This document shows positions 10,650 through 26,091 of a stretch of DNA of 64,000 bases, one piece after another. Location of the stretch: assembly GCF_008831285.2 (NCBI RefSeq), contig NC_045143.1, forward strand, positions 2,737,503 through 2,801,502. Reading direction: 5' to 3'. A program made the position numbers and the translations under genes. Numbering within the stretch: the stretch's first letter is position 1; each line of letters starts with the position of its first letter. Source of the stretch: Nymphaea colorata. Lineage: Eukaryota > Streptophyta > Magnoliopsida > Nymphaeales > Nymphaeaceae. The notes below the pieces were generated by a model that did no database searches, had not been told where the DNA came from, and was given only the letters and a program-made list of their open reading frames with translations.

Positions 10650-13287
10650 TTTATATTTTTTCGCGATCACAAATGTAATCGGGAGAAATCTTCAACGTCG
10701 CTTCGTCTTTCTTCTCCTTGATTCAGTTTGGGGCGCGACCCACAATCTATTTCGGTATATCTCGCTATATCTTTTTGCTTCCTCTGGCAGTTGATTACTT
10801 ATGCATGGTTGCAAAGCGGACTCTTGTCTGTTTCATAGCTTTCTCTTGTTGTATTTGTGATTTTTGTACAGGTGCTTATTAGTTTGGAGTTGTTTCATGA
10901 TTGGTCTTAGAAGCGTCCAATGGTTGTGCTGCTGATTTCATAAGGGAATCGGCGAACTAAGTTGTTGTTCAGTTAAATTACATAGGGTCTTTTAATTATG
11001 TTTTTGTTGGTGGTATGGAAAACGAGTGGAAGTTTGTTGGTTGTTCGCGTTTTCGATCGCTGAGAATCGTCTTCGCTTGAGAAAGGGATATATGCTGTTT
11101 TTATGGTGCAAAATTTTTGTATTGAAGATAGTTGGGTCTGATTGATGGACATGTTTCTGCACATTTTGTGCGAAATTTAACTCTTTATCTTTTTTTATTT
11201 TGAATCATGTTTCGATCTTTTATATGAGTAATCTAGTGATTTTTCTGTGACTGTATTTGTTAATTTGTAAGTTTTATGATGGTTTTTTACGATGATTGAG
11301 TTATCCCTTCTCCTGCAAATTGACTGGTGTTTTCTAGCATATTTAGTTCTCTTGTATATTGATCGGGTTTGATTTTTTGCTTGTTGTATATCTACTATTT
11401 ATTTGAAGTGCTAGTCCTTGTATTTAGCTGCCTTGTACTGTTGATGTCCATAGTTTGATGACCATGGCTGACTTGTACATCGGTTCTGTAACACCTGCCC
11501 TTTCTATTTTGAAGTCTATCTTCCACGGACTGAAGATTGTTCACTTTGTTGTCCTTTGCTCATCTTTTGTGTAATTATGGATTATTGGTACCATTCGCTA
11601 CTTTCCTAATTGAGAAGATGATTGTATGTTATTTTTTGGATCCTTCTTACATGGTGATGGTCATATGCTACAGCTTGCTTTCTTGCTTCAACTTAGCATC
11701 AATTTTTTCCTTTTAGGTATGTCCAGTGCAGTATTTGTTTCAGACTTTTGGTTGTCCATTCTTGTGATAGCTTTTTATTTTGTTATGTTGTGTAATCAAA
11801 TTAGAGTTCCGATTGGATTATGTCAATGAGATTATTGCCATCATCATTTTTCTTTTGTATGTAGGGTCTAATATAACCTAATTAAGCACATACCCTGTTT
11901 GCAAGAGCATATGCCTTGCGTATGGTACATATTTGGCTATATTTTGCAATTTTTCAATCAAGATATGCCATATGCTTCTTTCACAAAATATGATGTTATG
12001 TGTGCATGTGTACCACTGTCAATAATACATAACATCTAGTTTAAAGTGCTAAACTACCACAATTTGTGCAATCTCTGTGTTACTTTCTGTAGAGCTGATC
12101 CTATGGGCCAACCTGTTCTACATGCTTAGTATAGAGAAAATGGCTGTTGGATCATGAGATTCTGTCGTGGGCGATCAGCATCCCACTATGTGCCAAAATT
12201 TAACAATCCAAAAGAGAAGATTGTTTAATACATCAAGCAAAGGTTCTCAAATAGCTATGCTGTTTCAGCATGTCAAAAAGTTCTTGGGAAAATATCCCTT
12301 TTGGAGGAATTGTAGAAGGTGCTCTCTTTAGAAAATTTAACAAGTTTCAAGATCAATGTATGCTCATTTTTCTGGTATCCTGTTACTGAGCATGTTAAAA
12401 ACTTTTCGCAATTTAGTTTTATATATCATGTTGAACTTATTATAGAAAAATATTGTGGAAAATTTGGTTTTTAAGTCTTACCACCAACAAAATGAAAGAA
12501 AATAAGGTTTCTTGGTAAAGTGATGTGAGATTAGATGTGAACAAAAGCAGAATAAGATTATGTATGAGTAGAACTGTTGTGAACTTATAATCGCAAGGCA
12601 TGAGTGCTTAGCAGCTGATTCATTTTTCTAGAATTGCAGCCTTTTCTTAATCGTGGTTCATCATATTTCCAGTGCAAGTGTATGAACCCTTTATTTTCTC
12701 TCTTTTTCTTTTGGTTCCTGAAAAATGATGGATTTCCTTTGTGATTATGTTTTTTTATCCTTTGTTCCTCGCTAAATGTGGAGTTTCACACTCTTTATTG
12801 CTGAACTTCTATAGGCTCTCAATTCTGATAATAAAGTTCACCAACACTTTTGCCCTATTATGAGATTTTCTCTATATTGAAATTTTGTTTGTCAAGTCGT
12901 TCTAATGTATTTGTAGTCCATACGAATGTAAATGTTCCCTTTGCCACACTGTAGATATTAATATATATACTCATTTAAGTTTCTCTAACTATTGTTCTCA
13001 ACATCCCAAAAATGTGCTTGCTTGTTTTTATGAAGAAATGATGTAATATTTAGCTGAGCTATAATTTCAACATTTAATTTCCATTGAAATTTGAGTGCTA
13101 GCTTGTGCAGATTCTGAGGAGATCTAGGTGTTCATGATTTTTTATTTGGAGCCCTTCACACTTTAACAATGGAAAGTTTGGTGATCATATTGGAAAATTA
13201 TGATATTTGGGAAGGTATTGTGAATGAATGTGATTAAAAGAGTGAAGAACTTTAGACATGACATCTACCCACTTTTAATGGGAACGA
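10650..13287 (+). other. Probable PHR1 leader exon and 5' intron
   Basis: A plausible non-coding first exon lies at about 10650-10755, GC-richer than its surroundings and ending tttcg before gtatat. A plausible acceptor (cttgtgcag) ends at 13110, about 180 nt before the PHR1 start codon. The 2.3 kb between is T-rich, as plant introns are. If the acceptor is right, the leader between 13111 and 13287 carries seven ATGs upstream of the main start. The transcription start is inferred. Confidence 0.4.
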
Positions 13288-16192
<2,905 letters not shown>

Positions 16193-17719
16193 TTATGTCG
16201 ATTTGCACATCAGTTGCTCTGCTGGGGCTCATCCGTGAAATCGAGCATATGCATGCCAAGGCTCGGAAGCTTCCTCAAGTGAGATGGTTGGGCAAACAAG
16301 CTTAGTTACAGATTGGTGAAGCAACATCTGGCAATAATAGTTTCTTGATAGCATGTTTTCTTCCAAAAAAAAATAAAAAAATAAAAAGGGAAGAAGCTTA
16401 CTGACATACAGAAGAATGTTGATCTTGTTCCTGGAACGAGGTTATGTATCCAACACATCTTGTTCATGGTGATTTTATGTATCAATGTGGAATGCTGAGG
16501 CTGTGTTGTGGCAGAGAGCCATTAACAGCTCAAATAAGTTGGCAAGGGCTTCCAAGCAGCCAATAATGGTTGGCCATGTTACCTTAGTTTACTGTAGTTC
16601 CAGCTATATGTTCCACTCATGTTAAATAAAATCTCTCTCTCTTTCTCTCTCTCTCGCTCGCTCAGATACAGATCACAGTCATGATATTTGCCCAAACAGG
16701 TTCATAATATATGTGGGTTTTAGAGAGTTGAAAGGAAACTGATGGATAGGTTTTCTACGGAAGCAAGGGCCGTAAACTAAGTTGTATATAGATGCCATAA
16801 GAAATAACCTGCGGTAAGTAATGAAGGCTGCAAGGAGCTGCCTATTAACCTCTCAAGTGGTAAGATTTTTTCACCTACATATTCCAGAACGGTACTTTTC
16901 TTTGGTGCACAATAAATAAGATTTCTTTTTTTCTTTATTGAGCAAGCTCAATGTCTAATGGGGCTTTTTGTTTCGTCTCCCTATGGCTAAGGCAGAAAAA
17001 TAAATAAATAAAGCCGTCTTATCGATGCTATGTAGGCTAATCACCTTTTCTATATCGTCAACACCTGATAGGATAGGCTCATGGTGATAGAAGTTCAAAA
17101 TTCAATGTCCTTTTGTAGTACATTCGAAAGAAAGGTGGCTCAATTCCAGCAATTTGAATTAGAAAACATAAAAACAATCTTTCATGGAAAACATTTTTAA
17201 AATAAAATATAACCCAATGCAGTATTTCATTTTTAGATTATGATGGAAGCCTTCGACCCAGGGGCAGAGAAAAGCGGGAGGGGCTTCGGCCTCCTCTAGA
17301 TAGTGTCTATCTCAAAATTCACATTGTTAAATAGTTATGTCATTTTCCGTCTTTAGTTTAAAAGTTCACTTCTAATTCTTATGATTCCAACCTGCATGTG
17401 TTAATTGGGGCGTCCAATTAACCATTGAATAGGATAATATGAAAGGATTAAATAGATGGCAGTCCAATCAGAATCCAATCAAGTCTGGTACTCCCAAAAA
17501 TTGGGATAACAAACATTTCTTCTGAAAAATAAGCTTTCCGCCGTCAGACCTTACAAATATAATAATAATCGTTTTATTTAGTGGTAAACATCTTTTAGAT
17601 GATGTGACAAGAATATGAGTCGTAAGATCTTGAAAAATGAACAGCCCACAATGTGACAATTTTGGAGACTTGAAACAACGTAACGTCAAGCCACGCTAAA
17701 TGTATAGGTAAGTTTCTCA

Positions 17720-17759
<40 letters not shown>

Positions 17760-18543
17760 TTTGGGTTGACGTTGGCTGGCCTGAGTTAGCTCTCATGACA
17801 TATGAGCTTGCCAGCCGTTCGCTGGCGGCTGCCCCAACAATTTACTGTCCGTTACTTAGTGCAACAACAAAATGACCTCACTTTGTCTTTTTGCACCCTC
17901 GGGCTGAAGGAGTAACGCCCTCACTTTTGTTTTCACAACAAAAACAGGATTAGTCGGGTACTTTATGGATCATTTAGAATCAAAAACACTCTTTGCACTA
18001 AGGATTGTACAGATTCATGAAACGATAAAACTAGTGTTACATGAATCTGCTTCAATCAATGAATAGATCCATGAAACACTCACGTAGCATTGAAGGTACG
18101 AAACAATTTATAAGGCAATGCTTATTGTTTAAGTATCAAAGCACCACCATACTTAACTAAATGAAATTTCAGTTTTCTTTTCAAGTGGGTTTCCTTCTCA
18201 CGCTAGAGAGAATGAAGATTTTACACAAAGCATGGTTTTTATTGGTTGTTTCTTTTTTAACTTGTGGAATTAAGAAGTCTGACCTCTATAACTGTAACTT
18301 TCAAAATGCGAAGACCTTGAGATCAACTCCAGATGGTCGGTAATCAGGCACGCTCTGAAAGATGTGATCCATCTCGGCCAGTAGAAGGAATAATTTCCAT
18401 TGTGGCTCACATCATTTGCAGCATCAACGGCATAAAGAACTTAAATTTGATGAGCATAAACTCCAACTCCCTTCGTGCACCCAACACAATGATGAGCTAT
18501 TTCTCTAGCCAAACTGATAATAGTTTGCCGATGTGACTAGGGG

Positions 18544-18621
<78 letters not shown>

Positions 18622-19063
18622 CGCACAGACATGAAATTTCTGATTTTAGTGAATCAAAGGCTCAGTTTGCTTATAATTTTTCATTTCTTTTTACCAGAAA
18701 TAATATTTGAAGACTACATCATTGAAAGAGTATTGATACGTCAAAATCTGTGTTACCCCGTTTCAGAATGTTTGTTTGTACTTACAAAATTGCGTGTCCC
18801 TGTGACGAACCTTGATGCAGGAAAGTAAGAACTACTTTCCAAAACAATGTAGGACACTAATGTCGCTTCAAAACTGTCCCACAAGCACTCAATACCAAAT
18901 ATTGTTTATTACCAACTCTCCTCCTCTTCTCAACACAAGGAATATGTTAGCCCTACAGGCAATTATGAAAAATAGATCTGAAGCAACCTAAGGACAAGTT
19001 ACGAACCTATAAGTTGCTAAGACAAATTGCAGATCCTCAAACTTCCACACACCCTGTTGCATA
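16193..19063. other. PHR1 3' region and intergenic DNA
   Basis: The first few hundred bases are presumably the PHR1 3' UTR. Microsatellites lie at 16632-16665 (CT-rich), 17720-17759 (TC then AC) and 18544-18617 (CT then TA). A sequence at 17259 starting CAGGGGCAGAG resembles a hAT-like end. I see no supported gene. Confidence 0.5.
18544..18617. repeat. Compound (CT)n(TA)n microsatellite
   Basis: About 12 CT units run directly into about 25 TA units, with the same layout as the repeat in PHR1 intron 5. Intergenic. Confidence 0.95.
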
Positions 19064-19978
19064 ATGACCAGCAGAACCCGCTTTCACGAACCCATTCCTT
19101 TCATGAATACGTTTCAAATATTCAGAAAGAGCATCAGATTTTTCCTTCTTCAACCTACCTTGTTCAACTCCGCAGCGGTCTTCCTTTTCTCGCCATATGC
19201 CATCCTCTTCTTTGCATCTCGTTTCCTAGATCACTACGTTCAAGCCGTGGTGTCTTTCTCCACTTCTGAAGCAACCCATTACAGCTTACTGCATCGTGAT
19301 ATTTATCTTCCCAAAAAAACGTTCTTGTTGGTCATAAGCTCCATCTTTACAGCAGTCATCTGCCTGCCATCTTCTCTCACTTTCTCCCTCCTAGCAAAGG
19401 CTGCCGCCATCAAAGCCGTAGCATCCACTTACAGTGGACCAAACACGCATGCACAGAGGCAAGCAGCAAGTGGAAGATGGACTACCTGGTTTAAACTGCT
19501 TCAAATGCATTTGAGGGAGTTGATGACTTACACTGCATTGACATTCGTATTCTGCATCTGCATGGTAATGTTAACAACGTTTTGTTTTGCACCAATGCAT
19601 TCCAGGACAGGGATCACCTGGCTGATGATAGGAGTCACTGGGGTTCCATATTGCATCACCTTGGCTAATATAACGATCTTGTATAACTTGGCAAACGTGT
19701 TCACAGTTCTGGAGGTTGACTGCTCTGGCTATCTGGCCTTTGTTAAGGCCAAGAATCTGCTACAAGGTAGGAGGCACACAGCTCTTATGATGGCTTTGGT
19801 CAGTAAAATTATCTTAAAGGTTGTTGAGAGCATATTCGAGTGTAGGCTGCATAGAGGAATAGGGATATGTGAATTTCTCCTGCTAGTATCGATGTATTCT
19901 TCAGTTCTTGCCATGGAGACCACAATGAATGCTGTGTTTTATTTTAGCTGTAAACCCCAGCCTTCAGAGCTTATTTGA
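19064..19978 (+). CDS. Multi-pass membrane protein of a plant-specific family, function unknown
   Basis: An intronless frame of 304 residues starting at an ATG. Hydrophobic stretches suggest about six membrane spans, roughly at residues 35-55, 85-112, 151-172, 182-206, 238-255 and 268-290. Between the first spans lies a polar stretch (SEATHYSLLHRDIYLPKK), and a basic segment (HAQRQAASGRW) precedes the third. The layout resembles the plant-only multi-pass proteins usually annotated simply as transmembrane protein, which start with a stretch like FQIFRKSIRF followed by a hydrophobic span; I cannot assign a transport or enzyme activity. No signal peptide is evident. The CT run just after the stop (20009-20026) is probably in the 3' UTR. 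Confidence 0.72.
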   Translation: MTSRTRFHEPIPFMNTFQIFRKSIRFFLLQPTLFNSAAVFLFSPYAILFFASRFLDHYVQAVVSFSTSEATHYSLLHRDIYLPKKTFLLVISSIFTAVICLPSSLTFSLLAKAAAIKAVASTYSGPNTHAQRQAASGRWTTWFKLLQMHLRELMTYTALTFVFCICMVMLTTFCFAPMHSRTGITWLMIGVTGVPYCITLANITILYNLANVFTVLEVDCSGYLAFVKAKNLLQGRRHTALMMALVSKIILKVVESIFECRLHRGIGICEFLLLVSMYSSVLAMETTMNAVFYFSCKPQPSELI

Positions 19979-20406
19979 CACGAACATGACTGAAGTCACA
20001 GTACAATGCTCTCTCTCTCTCTCTCAAAACAAACAAAGGACAGCATGAAACTCTGTACTAAATTTCTGCATTCTTCACGAGCCAGAAACATGAAAACAGG
20101 TAACAGAAAATAAAGGAAACTCCTGCTGTAAGATCATTCAAGCAGAGTTTGCTATCTCAACCATACAGCAGTCCAGTAGAACCACCAGTCTTTCCTTTTC
20201 CTTTTTGACTTTCCAATTGTCAGTTTTCTGTGAGTGCGGTCTGCTTGATTCACTAGTCATGGCTTTTAAATCATAACTGATGTATGACAGTTTAAGCACC
20301 ATTTTTCAGAGATTTCACAGTTTACACTCATACAATGCAGAAATCCAAATGGAAGAATTGATCCTGAAACCTTATGATACCAAATAATTCTACAACGCTA
20401 AGATGA
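19979..20406. other. Short intergenic stretch
   Basis: Probable 3' UTR of the membrane-protein gene followed by sequence with no coding signal. It faces a minus-strand exon-like segment, so the two units would converge here. Confidence 0.4.
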
Positions 20407-20467
20407 TCAAGTGGAGCTGACAAAAATGCTTTCCCACTGGTAGCTTTTGTAGTCATGTAGACCAATG

Positions 20468-20846
20468 CTAATCCTGCTGATTTGTGGAATGGAATTTTCT
20501 TTCAGATAAGCCAACAACCTCAACCACAGACCATACATTGGCAGGCCTCTGAACGCTGAAAATACTTTTCCCTCCTGCCCATGTCCCAGCTTCAACCTTA
20601 TAACTGGGGATGCATCTGTTGATTTCAAAGTAGGAATCTTCCATCAACTTGTATATCATTCCCAATTTGCCCCTACCAGGGGCAAAAACTTCCAAGTACT
20701 CTGGACCAGAAAAATGAGAATGAGTTACCAAGGCTTCATCTCGTGTGTGATACTTTTTCAGGACGGAAAGGTAAGAAGCTGCTGAACTATAGACAGCTTC
20801 CCATACTGAAGAAAAAGGATTTCCTATCCAGCAAGAAAAACAGCTC
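20468..20846 (-). CDS. Exon-like open segment, unrecognised
   Basis: Read on the minus strand, a good acceptor (ttttcttcag) is followed at about 20846 by a frame that stays open to a stop at 20468. It encodes VWEAVYSSAASYLSVLKK and later EVFAPGRGKLGMIYKLMED and IFSVQRPANVWSVVEVVGL. The composition looks like real protein rather than random intron. I do not recognise a family, and no certain upstream exons were found. A second minus-strand segment at about 21164-21119 (acceptor ttctcag, then AEVEVLGVEIGKLSV and stop) might belong to the same or another transcript. It may also be a gene remnant. Confidence 0.35.
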
Positions 20847-20899
20847 TGAGTAACAAGAATAGCTAAGTTACAAGGTGAAATTGCAGGCCCAAGGGGCAT

Positions 20900-23142
20900 A
20901 AATCAACCAAAAAAAGTTTGTCGTGACAGAGAAACAACATATGCTATGATAATTCACCAACCACTTAAACAACAGCATGCCACCCAAGCATCACCTCAAT
21001 ATGATGTGAAAGACCAGGCCAATGCCAACAGCATCAAAGTTATACACAATTATGAGTTTTGGGACTTGCATAAGAGGTACTGTAGAACAATGGCAGCTGA
21101 ATTAATTGAGTCAGCAAATTAAACACTCAGCTTCCCAATTTCCACACCTAGAACTTCAACTTCAGCCTGAGAAATTCTCGATGCCTTAATTCAAACTTCC
21201 TGCAAAACAAAATATTATGTTGTCATTTTCCTTCCTTTTTATTTAAAAGCCAATGTCAAGGATGACCCTAGAACAGGTTTTCCATGATTGGTCGTAGTGT
21301 CAGAATACAAGTGTAGAAAGAGGAGAAAGCTTTCCACAGTTTGAAGAAAAACTGAATCAAAGCATAGGTACATAGTCAACTTGATTTAAGCTAAGAGGAA
21401 GAATTGGTATCTCATCCAGTCCGTAACTATTGGCTTCAAACTAAAAGCTAAAATATATTGCAAAGGGGTCATATTTCTAGTCCCAGCATACACTCTAATG
21501 CAACCAGAAATTGGTAATGGCTGACTGAGGGTGAACCAAAATCAGGCCACCGGATGGAAGAAACCTGAGTTGAAAGAACCACTAAATAAATTAATAATGG
21601 ATGATTGACGAGCTTTGACCTTTCAAGACTGTACTTCATATTTCATCACAATTCATTCATGACATGAGAAATAACGATAGCCTCAAATATTTGTCTCCAT
21701 CAATAATGCAGCTTGATTTATATAAAGATCATTTTCAAGACGCCAATATATTTGCAGAAGCAAATGGCAGAGAATAAAGTACCAAAGGCAATTGCATGAA
21801 GTTGACATTAGTCTATCGTGATTGCTCAATCTTGCATGAGCATTCCTTTTCTTATGTGGAAAAAAATCACTGAACAGGGTCAAGAGAATACCTAAAATAC
21901 CTAAAACAGCCATATGCATGCAACTTAGTAGATTAAATTTGAAAGTGGGCGTTTGTGCATCATGGTCTGAGAAATATAGTGAAAAGGTATTTAACTTGAT
22001 ATACTATTACAAAAGCTATGCAAAAATCTATACATAGATGCTTTTACGGAACGACACATTTCAATGATTACTTGCAACTTAGAGTATCTTTACAGAGACA
22101 GGATTCGCTTTACAGGCATTTAGTTCATCCCATCAATGTTTCATAAATTCAGCCCTTCATCATTAGAAGACCTCCTCAAATGGCACAAGAAAATATCTGC
22201 CGTGGGGATGCAGACGCTACCATGGCAGAGAAACTCATGAAATTAAGAGAGACAGATATGCTGTCGACAGTGTAATCATGACATCCAATTTATTGGGCTC
22301 CAATGGTCATATTAAGGAACCCTAGAGAAGCTGAGTTTGCATACAAGCAACCTGTTTCTGACATACTTCGGCATAAATCCCTTTGAAAATACTTGAGAAA
22401 AAAGGGAAATAGATAACACTAACAGCACAAACCACCAAAGATGATTCTGTCAAATGAACAGACAGTGAAGTACACTTCAACTCTCCAGACTTGGGCATTA
22501 TCCACCAAGGATTTAGGAAAAGTAAGGCAGTAAAAAAGATATTGCAGTAAAAAAAGATATTGTAAGCACATTCAGGAACATGAAGTTGGTTCAAGCTTCC
22601 GCACGCTTTAGGAAAAGGCACTGAGGAGAGGCTTAGGTTGACAAATTGCTATACCAGCTATAGATTAGATAACACAGACTACAGATTGGGTATTTAAAGA
22701 TTTGGGCTCCTGTGTCATCAGCGGTGCAATTTAAGCACCAGATATGCCAGACACCAGTCCTTACTAAGGAATAGTCAGGCACATTCATATAAACATGTAT
22801 TTACAAGCAGCCATTAGTTTATTCCAAATAATAACACCAGGAATGTTACGAGAGGAACTCGTAGCATCTGCAAAAGTCACAAAACTGATTAGTGATTAAC
22901 TAATAGATGCTTAGAACAGCAGCAGTTCTACAGATACATGTCGGAATTCACTACAATTGACAATCTTGATTCAAATCCAATAATCGAACAAAATTCAACG
23001 AAACAATTTCTTTCGCTCCACAAACTAATACGGCATGAATGTAAAGATTGAGCACCATCATCACCGATATAGATAAACAAGTGAATTTCTTTGCTTTCAA
23101 TGATTGCGAGAAAGACATACATAAGACATACATTTCTTAGCT
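20900..23142. other. Region 3' of the trihelix gene, unassigned
   Basis: Downstream of the minus-strand trihelix gene. The proximal part is probably its 3' UTR. A short minus-strand exon-like tail lies at about 21164-21119. Nothing else supports a gene; the open frames here are short and show no domain I recognise. Confidence 0.4.
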
Positions 23143-24330
23143 TCACCCACTTGCATGAGTGACAGAGGTGTCAGCATCCTTATCGTTTTTCTGTATCCTC
23201 GAAATCTCTGCCTGCGCCCTCTCCAAAATTTGCCTCCTTTGCGTCTCCAGTTCCCTCTGAAACTCCATCCTCATTTTCTCCAACTCGATCATCTGCTGCC
23301 TCTTGCTGTTCTCAATCTTCTCGTAGATCTCTCCAAACCTTTGTATAGACTCAGCCAGCATACGGAAGGACATGGCATCGTCGTTCAAGCCGTCTTCTTC
23401 CGCCCTTGCTCTGGCAGGGGGTGGCCTCGCCTTCTTTGGCGGCGGGCAATCGGAGTCGTCATCCTCATCCTCTGCGTCGTCATTCTCCGATCCCGACTCT
23501 GAGCTATCTCCTAACTCGTCAATTCCGTTTGCCTGATCCATATAACCCCTAGAATTCGCGAAAACATACTCGCCGGAGTCGATCCCGCAAGCGAGAGGCT
23601 GTCGCGCTGGCTGCGGAGGAGGCGGAGGCGTGGGCGACGAGCCCATAAGCGAATCCATCCGCTCGAAGTAGACCCACCGGCTGCTACCACCGCCGGACTC
23701 GACGAGCTTCGACTTCTCCCTCTTGTACTTCTTCTTCAGCGTATCGAGGCGATTCCGACACTGCCCGTCTGTAAGGCGGATCTTGGCGACCGCCGACACC
23801 TTCTCGGCGACGTCATGCCACTCGTCGGAGCGAAGACTCTTCCTGCCGAGCTGCACGAACCGTTCGCCCCAAATGTCAAGCAGAGCGTTGGTTGCTGCCT
23901 CGGTCCAATCGGCCGGCCCCGGACGCGGAAACGAAGGGGGCGGTGGCTGCAACCGCTTCGGCCGGGGCGCGAACTCGTAATTGTGCTTCTCCGGCCGCTG
24001 GGCGTGCTCCCTACCACCGCGTGGCACCTCTTCCTCGTTTTCCTCATCCTCATCCTCATCCATCCTGGGGTTCTGCTGCCGCTTCCGGTGGCGCTGGGGG
24101 TCGTCGTCTTCCTCGCCATCTTCGTCGTCGTCGTCATCTTCGTCATCGTTGTAGCCCGCGCGGTTATTGGCAGTTGGGTTGCGGACAGGGAGCTTGGGGC
24201 GGTGCGAGGACGAAGAACGATGGTGGTTGAGGCCAAGCGGGTTAGGTGGGTAGCGAGCATCATCCTCCGTATCATCCATTCCCTCTTGCACTTCCTCCCC
24301 CTCCTCCTCCTCCTCTATCCCGTTTCTCAT
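23143..24330 (-). CDS. Trihelix transcription factor, SIP1/ASIL-type
   Basis: Intronless DNA-binding protein of 395 residues. The trihelix (MYB/SANT-like) domain spans about residues 142-225: ADWTEAATNALLDIWGERF, then DEWHDVAEKVS, then TDGQCRNRLDTLKKKYKRE, carrying the three regularly spaced Trp/aromatic helices of this class. The N-terminal part is highly acidic and basic low complexity. A basic stretch (PPPKKARPPP, about 296-305) is a likely nuclear signal, and a C-terminal coiled coil (about 323-383) is rich in R, E and Q, as in SIP1-clade factors. The first ATG of the frame is at 24330; a second at 24279 starts MDDTEDDARYPP, which looks like the conserved family start, so the true start may be there. 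ASIL-type members repress seed-maturation genes in Arabidopsis; that role is only inferred here. Confidence 0.88.
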   Translation of the reverse strand: MRNGIEEEEEGEEVQEGMDDTEDDARYPPNPLGLNHHRSSSSHRPKLPVRNPTANNRAGYNDDEDDDDDEDGEEDDDPQRHRKRQQNPRMDEDEDEENEEEVPRGGREHAQRPEKHNYEFAPRPKRLQPPPPSFPRPGPADWTEAATNALLDIWGERFVQLGRKSLRSDEWHDVAEKVSAVAKIRLTDGQCRNRLDTLKKKYKREKSKLVESGGGSSRWVYFERMDSLMGSSPTPPPPPQPARQPLACGIDSGEYVFANSRGYMDQANGIDELGDSSESGSENDDAEDEDDDSDCPPPKKARPPPARARAEEDGLNDDAMSFRMLAESIQRFGEIYEKIENSKRQQMIELEKMRMEFQRELETQRRQILERAQAEISRIQKNDKDADTSVTHASG

Positions 24331-24361
24331 AATGATCCTGTTTCCTTCTCCAGTGAAGATA

Positions 24362-24455
24362 AAGAAGCAAAAACAGCACAAAGGTAGGAGAACAGAGAAG
24401 AATCAGATAAAGAAGAAAAAACAGCACAAAGGTAGGAGAACAGAGAAGAATCCTC
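24362..24455. repeat. 48-bp tandem duplication in the trihelix 5' leader
   Basis: A unit containing acagcacaaaggtaggagaa is repeated with a 48-bp period, nearly perfectly, just upstream of the trihelix start codon. It probably lies in the 5' UTR. Confidence 0.85.
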
Positions 24456-24581
24456 TCCCGTCTTCCTCTGCTCTGCGAGTGAAGAAGTGTTGGTTGGATG
24501 AAAAGCTTCGCAGATAAAAGGAAGGGGGAAAGGAAGACGAGGGAGTTACCAGAGAACGGGAAGGGAAGCCCTTCGGATCAG

Positions 24582-24587
24582 CACGTG
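24582..24587. promoter_or_regulatory. G-box core (CACGTG) upstream of the trihelix gene
   Basis: A palindromic CACGTG within gcacgtgc, about 250 bp upstream of the trihelix start codon. G-boxes bind bZIP and bHLH factors. A 6-bp match alone is weak evidence; the position is what makes it worth noting. Confidence 0.3.
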
Positions 24588-26091
24588 CGACCAAAGGGAT
24601 ACCTCTTTTCGTGCTAAACGCTGAAAGGGAGCTTGGGGATTGAATGGATATGGCCTCTTGTAAACGGGTCAGACTTCACCCCACCTAATTGGATCTGACC
24701 TCCTCGGACCGACGGGATCTGATCGGCTAATCTGGATTTGGATGTCACTTAGCTTTGAAATCACTCCCAAATCTCAGGGGCCATACTTGCTTTCGAACTC
24801 AGATAAGAATTGGACCCATATTTTACTAAACAACCACGTTTAATTGGACCAAATCCAATCCGGCCCCTATCGTTCTCCTTAGGAAATGGATCTCCTAAGT
24901 CGTCGAACAAAAATGATCGAGTTTTCTTGTTCTATTATTTAATCTTAATTAGTATTCAAGTGGCCTTCCAATGCTAATATGCAGATCTTGAGACTGGCAT
25001 CGCTTTTATGTGTTTCGGGTTTTGGACGCATTCGAGTGGACCCGATCCCGCAATCATTTCCAGCGCTACAGCGACGGGACCTATGTGCGTTATTGGAGGG
25101 TTTATTTTCCGTCACAAAGTTCCGAAGAGAATCTTTTACGCCTGATTTCCAAAATCTCTGAAAACCAATCTTCGAAAACATTAAACGCCATTAATAGTTA
25201 GTTGATAGTTAGTTGATCTGTCTTGGTTTTTCCAAGGTATTCAAATTGGATGAAGTCATGATTCTATTGTTGGAGCTTTCCCATGGCATTGTCTTCCTAA
25301 AGCTTGACGCTTCCGTTCACCCCTATTAGTAATTTATGGACAAAAGAATAACAAGGACATGCACGATGCAGGTCAGGTTACCTTATATTTTTTCCTAGCA
25401 TGGCGACGAATTCATAAAAGAAAGGGACAATAAAAGATAACAATAACGAGTTTACGATTTTATCAGCATTATGCCTGACAGGGAAATGCGTAAAATCAAT
25501 CCTATTTTGAAACTCGATTCTCAAATCCTTTTTCCTCCTTAAGATATACTGATCTAAATATAAACAGGATGATTATGAAACCAAAACGAAAAACAAAAAA
25601 GTTAAGAGAAAAAGAAAAGTTGAAAAGGCAGTGGGTTGAACTCATTCCCCTTGCCTATCAATAGAGGAAAAAGAAAAAGCAGTACTACCCATTATCGAGC
25701 TTTACAGAACATTTAATACCCCTGAACCTGAAGTATTTTTAGGGGTGTACTGGATAAAGCAAGCTTCACTAGCAGTACAGTACCATTTCAATTCTTAGAT
25801 TAAATGGGCAAACTTGCAAGAGCAAAGAAGTAGGAGCTCCCAAGCTCCGGCATTTTTACAGAAATATCTCACCTGCCTTATGATTGAGAACATTTTGCTT
25901 TAAAAATAAGGCTGTCAAATGCCCCATAAGAAGCATAGATAGATGATTACAAGAGAGAAAAGAACCAAACAAAAGGATTTGTCTAAACTGAAAGAAGCAA
26001 AACGCTTGGGAGGTGGAAGACCTCTTTATACCATGATGTCCTCTGCAATTGTAAATCATCAAACGGTTTCATTTCCACGTAGCTTTAGTCC
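24588..26091. other. Trihelix promoter and XRCC1 3' flank
   Basis: The two genes are both on the minus strand, so this holds the XRCC1 3' UTR and the promoter of the trihelix gene. No further gene seen. Confidence 0.45.

Noticed and set aside
18333-18536. Possible small gene upstream of the CT/TA repeat
   Set aside because: No splice signals, no recognisable domain on either strand.
23815-24387. Plus-strand frames of 190 and 112 codons
   Set aside because: Antisense shadows of the low-complexity acidic and basic N-terminus of the trihelix protein.
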